Assembly: GCA_947494715.1 (NCBI GenBank)
Contig: CANLWG010000008.1
Coordinates: 1-64,000 of the forward strand
From: an uncultured Flavobacteriaceae bacterium
Lineage (GTDB): Bacteria; Bacteroidota; Bacteroidia; Flavobacteriales; Flavobacteriaceae
Direction of reading: 5' to 3'
DNA length: 64,000 bases
Numbering within the stretch: position 1 is the stretch's first letter; every line of letters begins with the position of its first letter. Positions 34,235-43,460 of this stretch are shown one piece after another. The notes beneath the pieces were generated by a model. The model was given only the letters and a program-made list of their open reading frames with translations, had not been told where the DNA came from and did not search any database. The position numbers and the translations under genes were made by a program.

Positions 34235-34681
34235 ATGGAACGAAAGGAATTTTTAAGAAGTATAGGAGCCGGAGCGGCCTTTGCTGTTACATTTCCCTGC
34301 TTACATGGGTGCTCTAACAGTGATGATACGCCTGGCAATATATCCGAAGTACCGTCAGGAGTGGATTTTACTATTGATTTGACCTCTGAAGAGGGAGCCA
34401 AACTGATGAATAATGGAGATTTTATACTTAAAAATTTGGTCGTCGTGGTTAAAAATCTAGAAGGGGAATTTGTTGCCGCAAGTCAGGTATGTAGCCATGA
34501 GGCCTATGACCAGGTTCGTTTTGTGAATGTAGATGGGGAGGGTATCTTTTATTGTGATGTTCACGGTTCCCGCTTTGAACAAGATGGAACTCCCTTAAAT
34601 CAAGTAGACAGTAGCCCGGCCAAACCCCTAAAAATATTTAATACCGAGCTGAACGGCGACACACTTCGTGTTTTTGAATGA
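34235..34681 (+). CDS. Rieske [2Fe-2S] protein with signal peptide
   Basis: 148 residues from the ATG at 34235; the longer frame from 34160 would overlap purM. N terminus MERKEFLRSIGAGAAFAV followed by LHGC, a possible lipobox with an unusual His, or a Tat-like signal. Both Rieske cluster motifs are present: Cys86-x-His88 (VCSHEA) and Cys107-x2-His110 (FYCDVHGSRF). Residues 40-148 form the usual all-beta fold. A periplasmic or membrane-anchored electron carrier. First gene of a cassette with thioredoxin, ApbE, DUF4266 and DUF3570 genes; there is no catalytic dioxygenase partner. Confidence 0.88.
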   Translation: MERKEFLRSIGAGAAFAVTFPCLHGCSNSDDTPGNISEVPSGVDFTIDLTSEEGAKLMNNGDFILKNLVVVVKNLEGEFVAASQVCSHEAYDQVRFVNVDGEGIFYCDVHGSRFEQDGTPLNQVDSSPAKPLKIFNTELNGDTLRVFE

Positions 34682-34713
34682 TTTGAATCGATATTTTGCC
34701 CTAAAGGAATATC

Positions 34714-35148
34714 TTGAAAAAACTGACCTACATAATGGTATTTCTTTTGTCCGTTGCGGTCCATGCCCAGAGTTGGCACCAAAGCTATTCGGATGCCTTG
34801 GCCCGTGCCCAAAATGAGGATAAACCCATAATTTTGGTCTTTTCCGGATCTGACTGGTGTGCACCATGCATTAAATTGGACAGGACCATTTGGCAATCCC
34901 GAGATTTTAAAACTCATGCCCAGGATAACTATGTACTCTACAAGGCGGATTTTCCAAGAAAAAAGGCAAATCAATTACCGGAAAAAATAAAAACTGAAAA
35001 CCAAGGGTTGGCCGATACATTTAACCCCGAGGGACATTTTCCATTGGTCCTGGTTCTTGATAAGGACCAAAAGGTGTTGGGGAAAATAGGTTACCAAAAA
35101 ATATCCCCGGGAGAGTATATTTCATTTTTAAATACATTTTTAAGGTGA
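34714..35148 (+). CDS. Exported thioredoxin-family protein
   Basis: 144 residues, TTG start with AAGGAA placed 7 bases upstream. Signal peptide MKKLTYIMVFLLSVAVHAQ, then a thioredoxin fold with the redox site Cys49-Ala-Pro-Cys52 (GSDWCAPC) and the cis-Pro loop at HFPLVLVLD. Periplasmic thiol-disulfide role. Its TGA overlaps the GTG start of apbE (GTGA). Small thioredoxins of this type are regular partners of ApbE/DUF4266/DUF3570 genes. Confidence 0.9.
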   Translation: MKKLTYIMVFLLSVAVHAQSWHQSYSDALARAQNEDKPIILVFSGSDWCAPCIKLDRTIWQSRDFKTHAQDNYVLYKADFPRKKANQLPEKIKTENQGLADTFNPEGHFPLVLVLDKDQKVLGKIGYQKISPGEYISFLNTFLR

Positions 35149-36140
35149 GACTACTAATCACCTTGCTCTTTGGTCTATCGACCATAATAGGTCATGGACA
35201 AGAGCGTAAGTACGTTACGGTCAAAAAGACCATGGGCCTAATGGGTAGTCGTTTTGATATCACTGTGGTGGCTGCAACCGAAGAACTGGGATACATCAAT
35301 ATTGAAGAGGCCGCTGCAGAAATTACCCGAATCGAAAAAATGATTTCATCGTGGAATCCGGAATCAGAAACTTCATTGATCAATAAAAATGCCGGAATAA
35401 AACCGGTAAAGGTAAGTTTAGAGCTTTTTAAACTTATTGAAAGAGCTAAACAAATCTCGGAAATTACTGACGGCGCCTTTGATATTTCATATGCTTCAAT
35501 GGACTTAATTTGGAAATTTGATGGAAGCATGAAATATCTTCCAACAGAAAAGGAAATCAAAAAATCCATTGCCAAGGTCGGATATAAAAAGATTATTTTG
35601 AACTCCGACGAACAGACGGTTTTCCTACGGCAAAGAGGGATGAAAATTTCATTTGGGGCCATAGGAAAAGGCTACGCCGCGGACAAGGCCAAAGAGTTGT
35701 TGGTTTCCAAACAGGTTATAGCAGGTATTATCAATGCCGCAGGAGACCTTACCACTTGGGGCACCAAAGCAAGTGGCGAAAAGTGGTTGATCGGTATTGC
35801 CAACCCCTTGAGCAAAGACAAGATTTTTTCATGGTTGCCTATTGTAGAATCTTCGGTAGCTACCTCGGGTAACTATGAAAAGTACGTACTGTTCAAAGGG
35901 AAAAAATATACACATATCATAGACCCTAGAACCGGATGGCCTTCTTCCGGGGTCAACAGCGTTTCCATTTTTTCTAAAAGTGCCGAACTCTGTGATGCCT
36001 TGGCAACAGCCATTTTTATTATGGGCAAGGATGCTGGACTTGCACTTATCAATCAACTGGGAGGTACCGAGGTGATTCTCGTGGATGACAATAACAAAAT
36101 CTATAAAAGCAATGGGATTATGTTTGAGAATAATCCCTAA
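35145..36140 (+). CDS. apbE: FAD:protein FMN transferase
   Basis: 331 residues from a GTG overlapping the previous stop. Signal peptide ends near IIGHGQ. ApbE covalently attaches FMN from FAD to Ser/Thr of extracytoplasmic proteins. Seen: MGSRFDITVVA, ITDGAFDISYAS, ISFGAIGKGYAADKA and HIIDPRTGWPSSGVNS, the family's Mg/FAD site. No Nqr or Rnf subunit lies nearby, so the substrate is probably within this cassette (DUF4266 or DUF3570 protein). Confidence 0.94.
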   Translation: MRLLITLLFGLSTIIGHGQERKYVTVKKTMGLMGSRFDITVVAATEELGYINIEEAAAEITRIEKMISSWNPESETSLINKNAGIKPVKVSLELFKLIERAKQISEITDGAFDISYASMDLIWKFDGSMKYLPTEKEIKKSIAKVGYKKIILNSDEQTVFLRQRGMKISFGAIGKGYAADKAKELLVSKQVIAGIINAAGDLTTWGTKASGEKWLIGIANPLSKDKIFSWLPIVESSVATSGNYEKYVLFKGKKYTHIIDPRTGWPSSGVNSVSIFSKSAELCDALATAIFIMGKDAGLALINQLGGTEVILVDDNNKIYKSNGIMFENNP

Positions 36141-36149
36141 CTTTAAAAT

Positions 36150-36359
36150 ATGAAGAAAGTATTGTTCATTTCAATGTTTGTCCTTTTTCTGACCTCGTGC
36201 GTGGCCGTAAAAGAATATGATAAGGTATACATTAATGATGAGGAAATGGTGTTATCTGCCAAAGGAAGCGAACGTTTTGAGACTAATTTTCAAATTTATC
36301 GAGAAGGCGCTTCCGGGGCCAATGGTGGTAAGACTGGAGGAGGTTGCGGATGTAACTGA
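36150..36359 (+). CDS. DUF4266 lipoprotein
   Basis: 69 residues: lipobox FLTSC after MKKVLFISMFVLF, then VAVKEYDKVYINDEEM, and a Gly-rich tail TGGGCGCN. This matches DUF4266, tiny outer-membrane lipoproteins found with ApbE and DUF3570. The tail contains EGASGANGG, close to the flavinylation pattern D-x-x-S-G-A-T/S though lacking the usual acceptor Thr/Ser at the last position. The conserved cysteines at the C terminus may bind metal. Confidence 0.88.
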   Translation: MKKVLFISMFVLFLTSCVAVKEYDKVYINDEEMVLSAKGSERFETNFQIYREGASGANGGKTGGGCGCN

Positions 36360-36477
36360 TTTAGACAGCGGGGAATGGGATCAATGTTCTGAAACCGATG
36401 GATGGATTACACTTAAACATTAAAACTCAAAAAATACATAGTAACAATAACATTTAGAAACCCCTTAACTTTTTTCA

Positions 36478-37758
36478 TTGAAAGGAATTTTCTTTTTTGC
36501 TTTTACTCTAATTACCACCTTGGGTTTCTCCCAGAATGAGTCTACCACTTATAAAAAAAGGGTCCTGGAGACCACGGAGATTGATCTGCTGTTCAGTTAC
36601 TATGGGCAGGATGGCAACAATGCGGCGGTAACAGGTGGGGAAGGTACCGAAGAGCTTACCGATGCCACCTCCAGTATTGTGGTTCAAATTCCAATGAATG
36701 AAGATGATGTGCTCACCGTGGACGTTGGAATTTCTGCATATACTTCAGCATCGTCCAGTAATGTAAATCCGTTGGATGGAAACCCTAATAGGCAAATAAG
36801 CCCGTTTAGTGCATCTTCTGGAGCGTCCCGCAAAGATCAATTGGTACATTTTAACCCCTTGTACCGTCACAGTTCGGATGACCGGAATTCCATCTGGACG
36901 GGAAATGCCTATGTGTCGTTCGAGTATGACTATTTTTCCATTGGTTTTGGAGGCGGATACACCCGTTTGTTCAATCAAAAAAATACAGAATTATCAATTA
37001 GTGGACAACTCTATTTTGATAGCTGGAATCCACAATACCCTATAGAACTAAGGGAAGGTTTTTTTGACGACCGTATTACGGGCAATGGAACATATGCCCC
37101 TTCCTTTACCGTCTTTGATCAAGAAAACCGAAATTCATATGCCCTGTCCTTAGGACTTTCCCAGATTTTGGGAAAAAGATTACAGGCTTCGCTCTTTACC
37201 GACCTAGTATTACAAAGGGGGCTGTTAAGTACACCTTTCCAGCGGGTCTATTTTGAGGATGCCAATGATTTTTTTATTGATGATTTCCAGTTGGCGGATG
37301 ATGTGGAACGTTTGCCGGAAAGCCGATTTAAACTGCCTATTGGTGCCCGCTTGAATTATTTTTTGAGCGATGTTTTTGTACTTCGGAGTTATTACAGATT
37401 CTATACGGATGATTGGGGTATTACCGCACATACGGCAAGTTTGGAGGTTCCTATAAAACTCAATGATAGCTTTACTTTGTATCCGGCCTACCGATACTAT
37501 ACCCAAACCGCAGCGGACTATTTTTATGCTAAGGAAGCCGCGCTTTCTACGTTTGATTTTTATACTTCGGATTATGATCTCTCCAAATACAATGCACATC
37601 AGTATGGTATGGGTATTCGTTACAAGGATATTTTTACCCGGGCCAAACTGTTCACTTTTGGTTTAAAGTCGGTAGACCTTCGTTTTAATGCCTATGATCG
37701 AAGTGATGGACTTAACGCCTATATTGTGACATTGGGAACAACTTTTGTAGGGAATTGA
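36478..37758 (+). CDS. DUF3570 outer-membrane protein
   Basis: 426 residues from a TTG start. Signal peptide ends LGFSQN; the rest alternates beta-strand-like aromatic and polar residues and ends with a barrel-like TLGTTFVGN. Matches DUF3570 (KKRVLETTEIDLLFSYYGQD near the start, RSYYRFYTDDWGITAHTASL near 305-325). Residues 111-120 read SASSGASRKD; S-G-A-S resembles the ApbE acceptor consensus, making Ser117 a candidate FMN site. Last gene of the cassette; probably takes part in electron transfer at the outer membrane. Confidence 0.87.
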   Translation: MKGIFFFAFTLITTLGFSQNESTTYKKRVLETTEIDLLFSYYGQDGNNAAVTGGEGTEELTDATSSIVVQIPMNEDDVLTVDVGISAYTSASSSNVNPLDGNPNRQISPFSASSGASRKDQLVHFNPLYRHSSDDRNSIWTGNAYVSFEYDYFSIGFGGGYTRLFNQKNTELSISGQLYFDSWNPQYPIELREGFFDDRITGNGTYAPSFTVFDQENRNSYALSLGLSQILGKRLQASLFTDLVLQRGLLSTPFQRVYFEDANDFFIDDFQLADDVERLPESRFKLPIGARLNYFLSDVFVLRSYYRFYTDDWGITAHTASLEVPIKLNDSFTLYPAYRYYTQTAADYFYAKEAALSTFDFYTSDYDLSKYNAHQYGMGIRYKDIFTRAKLFTFGLKSVDLRFNAYDRSDGLNAYIVTLGTTFVGN

Positions 37759-37915
37759 TTTTTCGTGAATTATTGAACCTAGAGGTTTTGCTCAAAAATA
37801 ATATTTTCTCATTCCTATTCCATTTGTATGTTGTAAACACCTATTTCGTAACAATGGAGCGACCTATGTTCTTGTCTCTTTTTATCGTAAATTCGCAATC
37901 TTACGAGAACGGACT

Positions 37916-38992
37916 ATGATAGACAAGTTGAACATTGTAAAACAGCGTTTTGATGAGGTTTCGGACCTTATCATCCAGCCTGATGTTATTACGGATCAAA
38001 AGCGCTATGTACAATTAACCAAAGAGTATAGCGATCTCAAGGATCTTATGGCCAAACGGGACCAATATATAGAGCTTACCGATAATATTAAGGAAGCGGA
38101 AGAAATCATTTCGGACGGGAGTGATGCGGAGATGTTGGAAATGGCCAAAATGCAATTGGAGGAGGCCAAAGAAGCCCTGCCTCAACTGGAAGAGGAGATA
38201 AAATTGATGCTGATACCCAAGGATCCAGAAGATGCCAAGGATGTGGTAGTAGAGATCCGTGCAGGAACCGGTGGGGACGAGGCGAGTATTTTTGCAGGCG
38301 ACCTTTTTCGAATGTACACCAAATATTGCGAATCCAAAGGGTGGAAAACCAATGTCATCGATTTGAGCGAGGGCACCAGTGGGGGCTATAAGGAAATTCA
38401 GTTTGAAGTGAACGGGGAAGACGTTTATGGTACGTTAAAGTTTGAGGCCGGTGTTCACCGCGTTCAGCGCGTACCCCAAACCGAGACCCAGGGAAGGGTT
38501 CATACAAGTGCGGCAACAGTAATGGTACTTCCCGAAGCCGAGGATTTTGATGTACAAATAGACCCCAAGGATGTTCGGATAGACTTTTTTTGTTCCTCGG
38601 GGCCAGGCGGGCAATCTGTGAATACAACATATTCTGCCGTTCGCTTAACGCACATTCCCACTGGCTTAGTGGCACAGTGCCAAGACCAGAAATCACAGCA
38701 TAAGAACAAGGAAAAGGCATTTAAGGTATTGCGTTCTCGCTTATATGATTTGGAACTGGCGAAGAAGCAAGAAGAAGATGCGGCCAAACGGAATTCCCAA
38801 GTAAGCAGTGGGGACCGCTCTGCCAAAATTAGGACATACAACTATCCGCAAGGCAGGGTTACCGATCATCGCATTGGACTTACTCTATACGATCTACAAA
38901 ATATCATTGATGGGGATGTTCAAAAAATTATAGACGAGTTGAGTTTGGTTGAGAATACGGAGAAGTTAAGGGAAGCTTCAGAGATTTTTTAA
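37916..38992 (+). CDS. prfA: Peptide chain release factor 1
   Basis: 358 residues. Recognises UAA and UAG in the A site and triggers hydrolysis. The catalytic GGQ is at 231-233 ([12 protein letters not shown]). The stop-codon reading tripeptide is Pro187-Gln-Thr189 ([17 protein letters not shown]) where E. coli has PAT; the P-x-T pattern still marks RF1 rather than RF2. Length typical. Followed by pyrF. Confidence 0.96.
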   Translation: MIDKLNIVKQRFDEVSDLIIQPDVITDQKRYVQLTKEYSDLKDLMAKRDQYIELTDNIKEAEEIISDGSDAEMLEMAKMQLEEAKEALPQLEEEIKLMLIPKDPEDAKDVVVEIRAGTGGDEASIFAGDLFRMYTKYCESKGWKTNVIDLSEGTSGGYKEIQFEVNGEDVYGTLKFEAGVHRVQRVPQTETQGRVHTSAATVMVLPEAEDFDVQIDPKDVRIDFFCSSGPGGQSVNTTYSAVRLTHIPTGLVAQCQDQKSQHKNKEKAFKVLRSRLYDLELAKKQEEDAAKRNSQVSSGDRSAKIRTYNYPQGRVTDHRIGLTLYDLQNIIDGDVQKIIDELSLVENTEKLREASEIF

Positions 38993-39002
38993 ACAAATTT
39001 TT

Positions 39003-39083
39003 GTCACCTTGAAGGCAGTCGAAGGCATTTACATAATTACATAAGTATTAAAGAAAACCTCTCGATTGCACTCGAGGGAAACA
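39003..39083. repeat. Pair of REP-like dyad elements
   Basis: Two short palindrome-like stretches, GTCACCTTGAAGGCAGTCGA and CCTCTCGATTGCACTCGAGG, resemble the abundant intergenic repeats with a CAGTCGA core that I know from other flavobacterial genomes. Between prfA and pyrF. Confidence 0.45.
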
Positions 39084-39089
39084 TAGGTT

Positions 39090-39911
39090 ATGACCACTCA
39101 GCAGCTCATTGAACAAATACACTTAAAAAAATCCTTTCTCTGCATTGGTCTGGATACCGATCTGGAGAAGATTCCACAACATCTTTTAAAAGAGGAAGAC
39201 CCGATTTTCACATTTAACAAATCTATCATAGATGCTACTCACCATTTATGCGTGGCCTATAAACCCAACATAGCTTTCTATGAGGCCTATGGTTTAATGG
39301 GTTGGCAAGCACTAGAGAAGACCATTGCCTACCTAAACAAAAAATATCCGGATGTTTTCACTATTGCGGATGCCAAACGGGGAGATATTGGCAACACCTC
39401 TACGCGCTATGCAAAAGCTTTTTTTGAGGATTTGAATTTTGACTCCATAACAGTTGCCCCATATATGGGAAAGGATTCCGTTGAGCCTTTTTTGACTTTT
39501 ACCGATAAGCATACTATACTATTGGCTTTGACCTCTAATGAAGGGGCCTATGATTTTCAAACCAAATTAGTGGATGGCAAAGAACTGTACAAAACTATTT
39601 TGGAGACTTCAAAAGGATACTCAAATTCAAAGAATTTGATGTATGTTGTTGGAGCTACAAAAGCTTCCTACTTACTGGACGTTCGCGAGATAGTTCCCGA
39701 TAACTTTCTTTTGGTTCCTGGAGTGGGCGCCCAAGGTGGAAGTTTAAGTGAGGTTTGTAAGTATGGTATGAACAAAAATGTTGGGCTATTGGTAAATTCT
39801 TCCCGTGGTATTATTTATTCTTCCACAAAAGAAGATTATGCCCAAGTAGCAGCCGAAAAAGCAAAAGAACTACAACGCCAAATGGAAAAAGAATTGGAAA
39901 GGTTCAAATGA
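39090..39911 (+). CDS. pyrF: Orotidine 5'-phosphate decarboxylase (type 2)
   Basis: 273 residues, longer than the 230-residue E. coli type. Makes UMP from OMP. The catalytic DAKRGDIG motif is at 94-101 (Lys96), with [20 protein letters not shown] preceding and [10 protein letters not shown] (phosphate loop) near 208-217. Ends 3 bases before the convergent small gene. Confidence 0.95.
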   Translation: MTTQQLIEQIHLKKSFLCIGLDTDLEKIPQHLLKEEDPIFTFNKSIIDATHHLCVAYKPNIAFYEAYGLMGWQALEKTIAYLNKKYPDVFTIADAKRGDIGNTSTRYAKAFFEDLNFDSITVAPYMGKDSVEPFLTFTDKHTILLALTSNEGAYDFQTKLVDGKELYKTILETSKGYSNSKNLMYVVGATKASYLLDVREIVPDNFLLVPGVGAQGGSLSEVCKYGMNKNVGLLVNSSRGIIYSSTKEDYAQVAAEKAKELQRQMEKELERFK

Positions 39912-39913
39912 TG

Positions 39914-40108
39914 CTATTGCATCAAATTTTCCAAAGTCCTTTTAATTTTTAATGCCTTTTGTTCAAAAAACTCGCTCAATCTCGTATCGGCATACTCCCT
40001 TGAAGCTTTGTCCATAAAATTTTGATACTGATATTCTAAAAGGGTAATAGCCTGTCTTCCTGAAGTCAGAGGGGTAACCGTTCCTACTCTACAATACTGC
40101 TTTTCCAT
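39914..40108 (-). CDS. Hypothetical protein (64 residues)
   Basis: Small, charged protein (MEKQYCRVGTVTPL ... EFFEQKALKIKRTLENLMQ), convergent with pyrF. The second half is likely one helix. No family recognised. Its compact fit next to pyrF and ATG start argue for a real gene. Confidence 0.55.
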   Translation of the reverse strand: MEKQYCRVGTVTPLTSGRQAITLLEYQYQNFMDKASREYADTRLSEFFEQKALKIKRTLENLMQ

Positions 40109-40337
40109 AATCGATTTTTGTTCTTACAAATATACGGCTGTATGTAGGTTTTGGATGTTCTGTTATTGGTTCATACAACTAAAATGCGGGCAATTTGGCT
40201 AATTTTTAACTATTTCATCAAAAAGTGTCCAAGGAATCAAGGTTTTGTTCATAAAAAATACTTTTGAGATGAGAATACAATAAAAAGATTTAATACATTG
40301 CAATTTGCTCTAAAACAGGGGCTTTTTAGAGAACACT

Positions 40338-41123
40338 TTGCTAAACTATACTACACATCTTCACAAGGATTCCACTACCTGGGTTACTTTTGTACACGGA
40401 GCAGGTGGGAGTTCCTCTATATGGTTCAAGCAGGTAAGGGAATTTAAAAAGCACTTTAATGTGCTGCTGTTAGACCTTAGAGGGCATGGTAATTCAAAGC
40501 CAAGTCTTAAAAGAGTGTTTAACGAAAAATATGATTTTGATTCTATCACAAACGATATCGTTGAAGTTATTGATTTTTTAAAAATTGAAAAATCCCATTT
40601 CATAGGAATTTCCCTAGGAACCGTTTTGATTAGAAATCTTGCGGAAAAATATCCGCATAGAGTAGAGAGTATGGTCATGGGCGGCGCCATTATGAAACTG
40701 GATCTTAGGTTTAAGTTTTTAATGGGTTTTGGAAAGGTTTTCAAGAATATCATACCTTATTTATGGCTATATAGATTCTTTACCTTCGTTATCATGCCGG
40801 ATAGTAACCATAGGGAATCCAGATCCATTTTGGTGCGTGAGGCTAAAAAGCTGTATCAAAAGGAATTTGTGAAATGGTTTAGGCTATCTTCTCAAATAAA
40901 TCCGTTATTGCGGTTTTTTAGAGCCGTAGATTTAAAAATACCTACGCTTTATGTCATGGGGGGAGAGGATTATCTTTTCTTACCTTCGGTAAAAAAAGTT
41001 GTTCAACGGCAAAGTACCTCTAGTCTTCTATTGATCGAGCACTGTGGTCATGTAGTAAATGTAGAACAGTCCAAGCTTTTCAATGATGTGGTCATACAAT
41101 ATGTGGCCGATATGAGTTCCTAA
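40338..41123 (+). CDS. Alpha/beta hydrolase
   Basis: 261 residues from a TTG start. Oxyanion HGAGGSSSIW, nucleophile elbow GISLG (Ser about 95), and the catalytic His in EHCGHVVNVEQ near the C terminus; DLRGHGNSKPS is typical of the proline iminopeptidase/lipase-like subgroup. Cytoplasmic, substrate unknown. The DUF1579-like gene follows 19 bases later. Confidence 0.88.
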   Translation: MLNYTTHLHKDSTTWVTFVHGAGGSSSIWFKQVREFKKHFNVLLLDLRGHGNSKPSLKRVFNEKYDFDSITNDIVEVIDFLKIEKSHFIGISLGTVLIRNLAEKYPHRVESMVMGGAIMKLDLRFKFLMGFGKVFKNIIPYLWLYRFFTFVIMPDSNHRESRSILVREAKKLYQKEFVKWFRLSSQINPLLRFFRAVDLKIPTLYVMGGEDYLFLPSVKKVVQRQSTSSLLLIEHCGHVVNVEQSKLFNDVVIQYVADMSS

Positions 41124-41142
41124 CAATCCATATTTCTTTACA

Positions 41143-41664
41143 TTGTCCGGACGTAATATACACTTTTTCATTGCTTTCATTTTATGGGTAGGCTGTTTTA
41201 TGATGCAGGCACAGGAAGATACATGCTCTTGTTGTACGGACAACCATAAGGCCTTTGATTTTTGGGTAGGCACTTGGAAAGTAACCAGTACCGGAGGGTC
41301 TTTTGTTGGAAGAAATAGGATTGAAAAAGTTGAGGACGGCTGTGTTCTTCGGGAACATTGGACCAGTTCCAAAGGAAATTTTTCAGGAACAAGTCTCAAT
41401 TTCTATAACTCAAAGACCCAGCAATGGGAACAGCTTTGGGTAGATAACTCAGGAAACCATTTAAAACTAAAAGGTAATAGAGTGGGAAATCAAATGATTC
41501 TTGCATCCGAAGATTTTGTACATACCGACGGAAACACTTACAAAAATAGAATTACTTGGACATTGAACGAAGACGGTATTGTTCGCCAGCTCTGGGAGGT
41601 TTTACAAGATGATAAGGTGTCGAATGTTGTTTTTGACGGACTCTACGCCAAGGATGACAAATAA
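41143..41664 (+). CDS. DUF1579-like exported protein
   Basis: 173 residues from a TTG start. Signal peptide ends MMQAQ; a CSCC cluster follows at the mature N terminus. The core DFWVGTWKVTS ... VEDGCVLREHW ... SLNFYNSKTQQWEQLWVD is the lipocalin-like DUF1579 pattern. Function unknown; possibly binds a small ligand in the periplasm. Confidence 0.75.
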   Translation: MSGRNIHFFIAFILWVGCFMMQAQEDTCSCCTDNHKAFDFWVGTWKVTSTGGSFVGRNRIEKVEDGCVLREHWTSSKGNFSGTSLNFYNSKTQQWEQLWVDNSGNHLKLKGNRVGNQMILASEDFVHTDGNTYKNRITWTLNEDGIVRQLWEVLQDDKVSNVVFDGLYAKDDK

Positions 41665-41740
41665 TTTTGAGTAGTTTATTGAAATTTTCTTGTATAGTAT
41701 CGAGCGAGTTTGGAAGATATGTAAATTGCGACCCCGAATA

Positions 41741-41928
41741 TTTTGATAGCTAATTCAAATAATTACTCTAAAAAATGAGACAGAAAGTTTTTTTTAAGAG
41801 TAAGTGCTTCAGGGCCGCTTTACATTTAATTGGTTGTTTCGTCAAAATAACATCTTCTTCAATTAATTTTGGGAAAGGCTTATAAACGTTTACGATTCCG
41901 ATAAATGTTTACGTGTTTTTTACATTGA
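41741..41928 (+). repeat. Operator-bearing repeat, copy A (downstream of SusD)
   Basis: Shares several blocks with copies at 46595-46730 and 46930-47112, among them CTAATTCAAAT...TTACTCTAAAAA (with copy C) and ACATTTAATT...AACATC (with copy B), and in all three CTTATAAACGTTTAC then a second site. Here the two sites are 41879-41894 and 41899-41913. Confidence 0.8.
41879..41913. promoter_or_regulatory. Paired LacI-type operator sites, copy A
   Basis: CTTATAAACGTTTACG contains the perfect palindrome TAAACGTTTA with the central CG typical of LacI/GalR-family operators. A second, weaker site ATAAATGTTTACG begins about 20 bases later. It sits beyond the SusD gene, away from any start. Confidence 0.5.
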
Positions 41929-42012
41929 AAAAATGCTGTTGGATTAACTTTCCGCTTTCCAAAAAAACAGATAATTGGATTTCTATGCTCTTTTTATAGT
42001 TGAAAATGAGAT

Positions 42013-42045
42013 AAAAGACGGCCAAATCTATTTTGGCCGCCTTTT
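42013..42045 (-). terminator. Terminator of the SusC/SusD operon
   Basis: Stem GGCCAAA/TTTGGCC with a 4-5 base loop and, on the minus strand, a GTCTTTT tail, about 35 bases after the SusD stop. Confidence 0.8.
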
Positions 42046-42076
42046 CAGTTTGAGTTAGTTAGTATTGGGACACTTG

Positions 42077-43450
42077 TTAATTGTACCCTGGATTTTGACC
42101 AAGATTGGGATTGGCATCGGTTTCCCTTTGGGGTACAGGTGCAACCAGTTTGTTGTCATCATAATTAAGACTTCCTACCGTGCCCTTTAGTCGTTTTATA
42201 TCATGCAGGGCAAAACCCTCAAATGATAATTCCCTTTTGCGCTCGTCCAGAATATCCTGTAACGACAGCCCTACAATTGCCGCAGCCTCTGACCTGGCCC
42301 TAAGGGCATTTATTTCATCTTCCGGGGACAGTCCTACCGAAGTGTTTTCCCGAAAGTTACTTTCGGCCCGAATCAAATGCATTTCGGCTATCCTTAAAAA
42401 TGGAATGTTGGAAAACTCTCCCTGCCATTTTGTAGTCGCTGTACCACCCGTGGTTTCATAGAAAAACATACTTCGCTGATCGTTTGCGTCATCATAAATA
42501 TCGAAATGCTCTTCGCTGATGGCTACATCGGGATTTCCCGACCTTCCTCCAAAATCATCTCCTGCCCAAAAGGTGTTCATATCGTTCTCTCCATCCTGGG
42601 CGGTAATCTGCCATGCAAAAATATCCTCACTGGAATCTTCATCGTTATTGAAGGCCGATGCAAAATCTACGGCAAGTGTGTGACCGCTGTTCTGGAGCAC
42701 ATCATCTGCCGCGTCTCTAGCTGCCACATAATTTTCCTGTTGTAGATATAATCGGGCCAGGAGGGCTTGGGCGGCGTACTTATCCGCAAAAACATCATTG
42801 CTCTCCGGCAACAGGTTGTAAGCTTCCGTCAAATCTGAAATGGCCTGGCCATATACCTCCTCAACGGAATTTCTGGTCGGAGATTCAACTTCAGAGGCAT
42901 CCGTTACGGCATTTAGTACAATAGGAACTGCAGGTTGTGTATTTGATTGTCCAGACTCGTATGGAAGCCCATATATTCTTGCAAGATCAAAATACATCAA
43001 ACCTCTCAAAAACTTGGCCTCTCCTTCGATCCTACTTCTAGTATCAGCATCTTCGACAATATCCAGGTTTTCCAAGATAAGATTAGCTTGGTTGTTCACC
43101 TCATAGGCATTCAGCCATATGTCTCTTGCATTTACATTGTCCGTCAAAATGGCCTTCTCATTGAACTCCGCCGGTTCCTCGAAAGTTCCATTAAATAAAA
43201 GCTCACCGGAATTGGCCCAAAGTTCAACGGACAAATTCAAGATTCCTCCGTAGATGTTTTCTTCAAAAGTCGGGGTTTCTGCGCTGCCGTGTGCCGCTTC
43301 GTCATAAAGACCGACCAAGAGGTTTTCCAGGTTTGCGGCATTTGATATTACCGCTTCGGGAGACAAACTTTGCTCTGGTAGTAGTTCTAGATTGTCCTCG
43401 CAACTTGATATTGCAAAAACGACAAGTGTTGTATATAGAATCTTTTTCAT
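42077..43450 (-). CDS. SusD/RagB family nutrient-binding lipoprotein
   Basis: 457 residues. Lipobox AISSC (MKKILYTTLVVFAISSCED), then the all-helical TPR fold of SusD: LLPEQSLSPEAVISNAANL, LRGLMYFDLARIYG, ALLARLYLQQENYVAARDAAD, and at the C terminus ERKRELSFEGFALHDIKRL. Surface lipoprotein that caps its SusC partner and captures substrate. It follows the SusC gene by 10 bases. No glycosidase lies beside this pair, so the cargo could be a glycan, peptide or other nutrient. Confidence 0.94.
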   Translation of the reverse strand: MKKILYTTLVVFAISSCEDNLELLPEQSLSPEAVISNAANLENLLVGLYDEAAHGSAETPTFEENIYGGILNLSVELWANSGELLFNGTFEEPAEFNEKAILTDNVNARDIWLNAYEVNNQANLILENLDIVEDADTRSRIEGEAKFLRGLMYFDLARIYGLPYESGQSNTQPAVPIVLNAVTDASEVESPTRNSVEEVYGQAISDLTEAYNLLPESNDVFADKYAAQALLARLYLQQENYVAARDAADDVLQNSGHTLAVDFASAFNNDEDSSEDIFAWQITAQDGENDMNTFWAGDDFGGRSGNPDVAISEEHFDIYDDANDQRSMFFYETTGGTATTKWQGEFSNIPFLRIAEMHLIRAESNFRENTSVGLSPEDEINALRARSEAAAIVGLSLQDILDERKRELSFEGFALHDIKRLKGTVGSLNYDDNKLVAPVPQRETDANPNLGQNPGYN

Positions 43451-43460
43451 TTGTATTGAT

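Larger units (their letters stand above)
41665..42076. other. Intergenic region with operator repeat A and SusD terminator
   Basis: 412 bases without a gene. It holds copy A of the operator-bearing repeat (41741-41928) and the SusD terminator hairpin (42013-42045). Confidence 0.65.

Noticed and set aside
37916-38992. Unusual PQT instead of PAT in release factor 1
   Set aside because: The P-x-T pattern varies at the middle residue within the family, so this alone does not suggest altered stop-codon reading.
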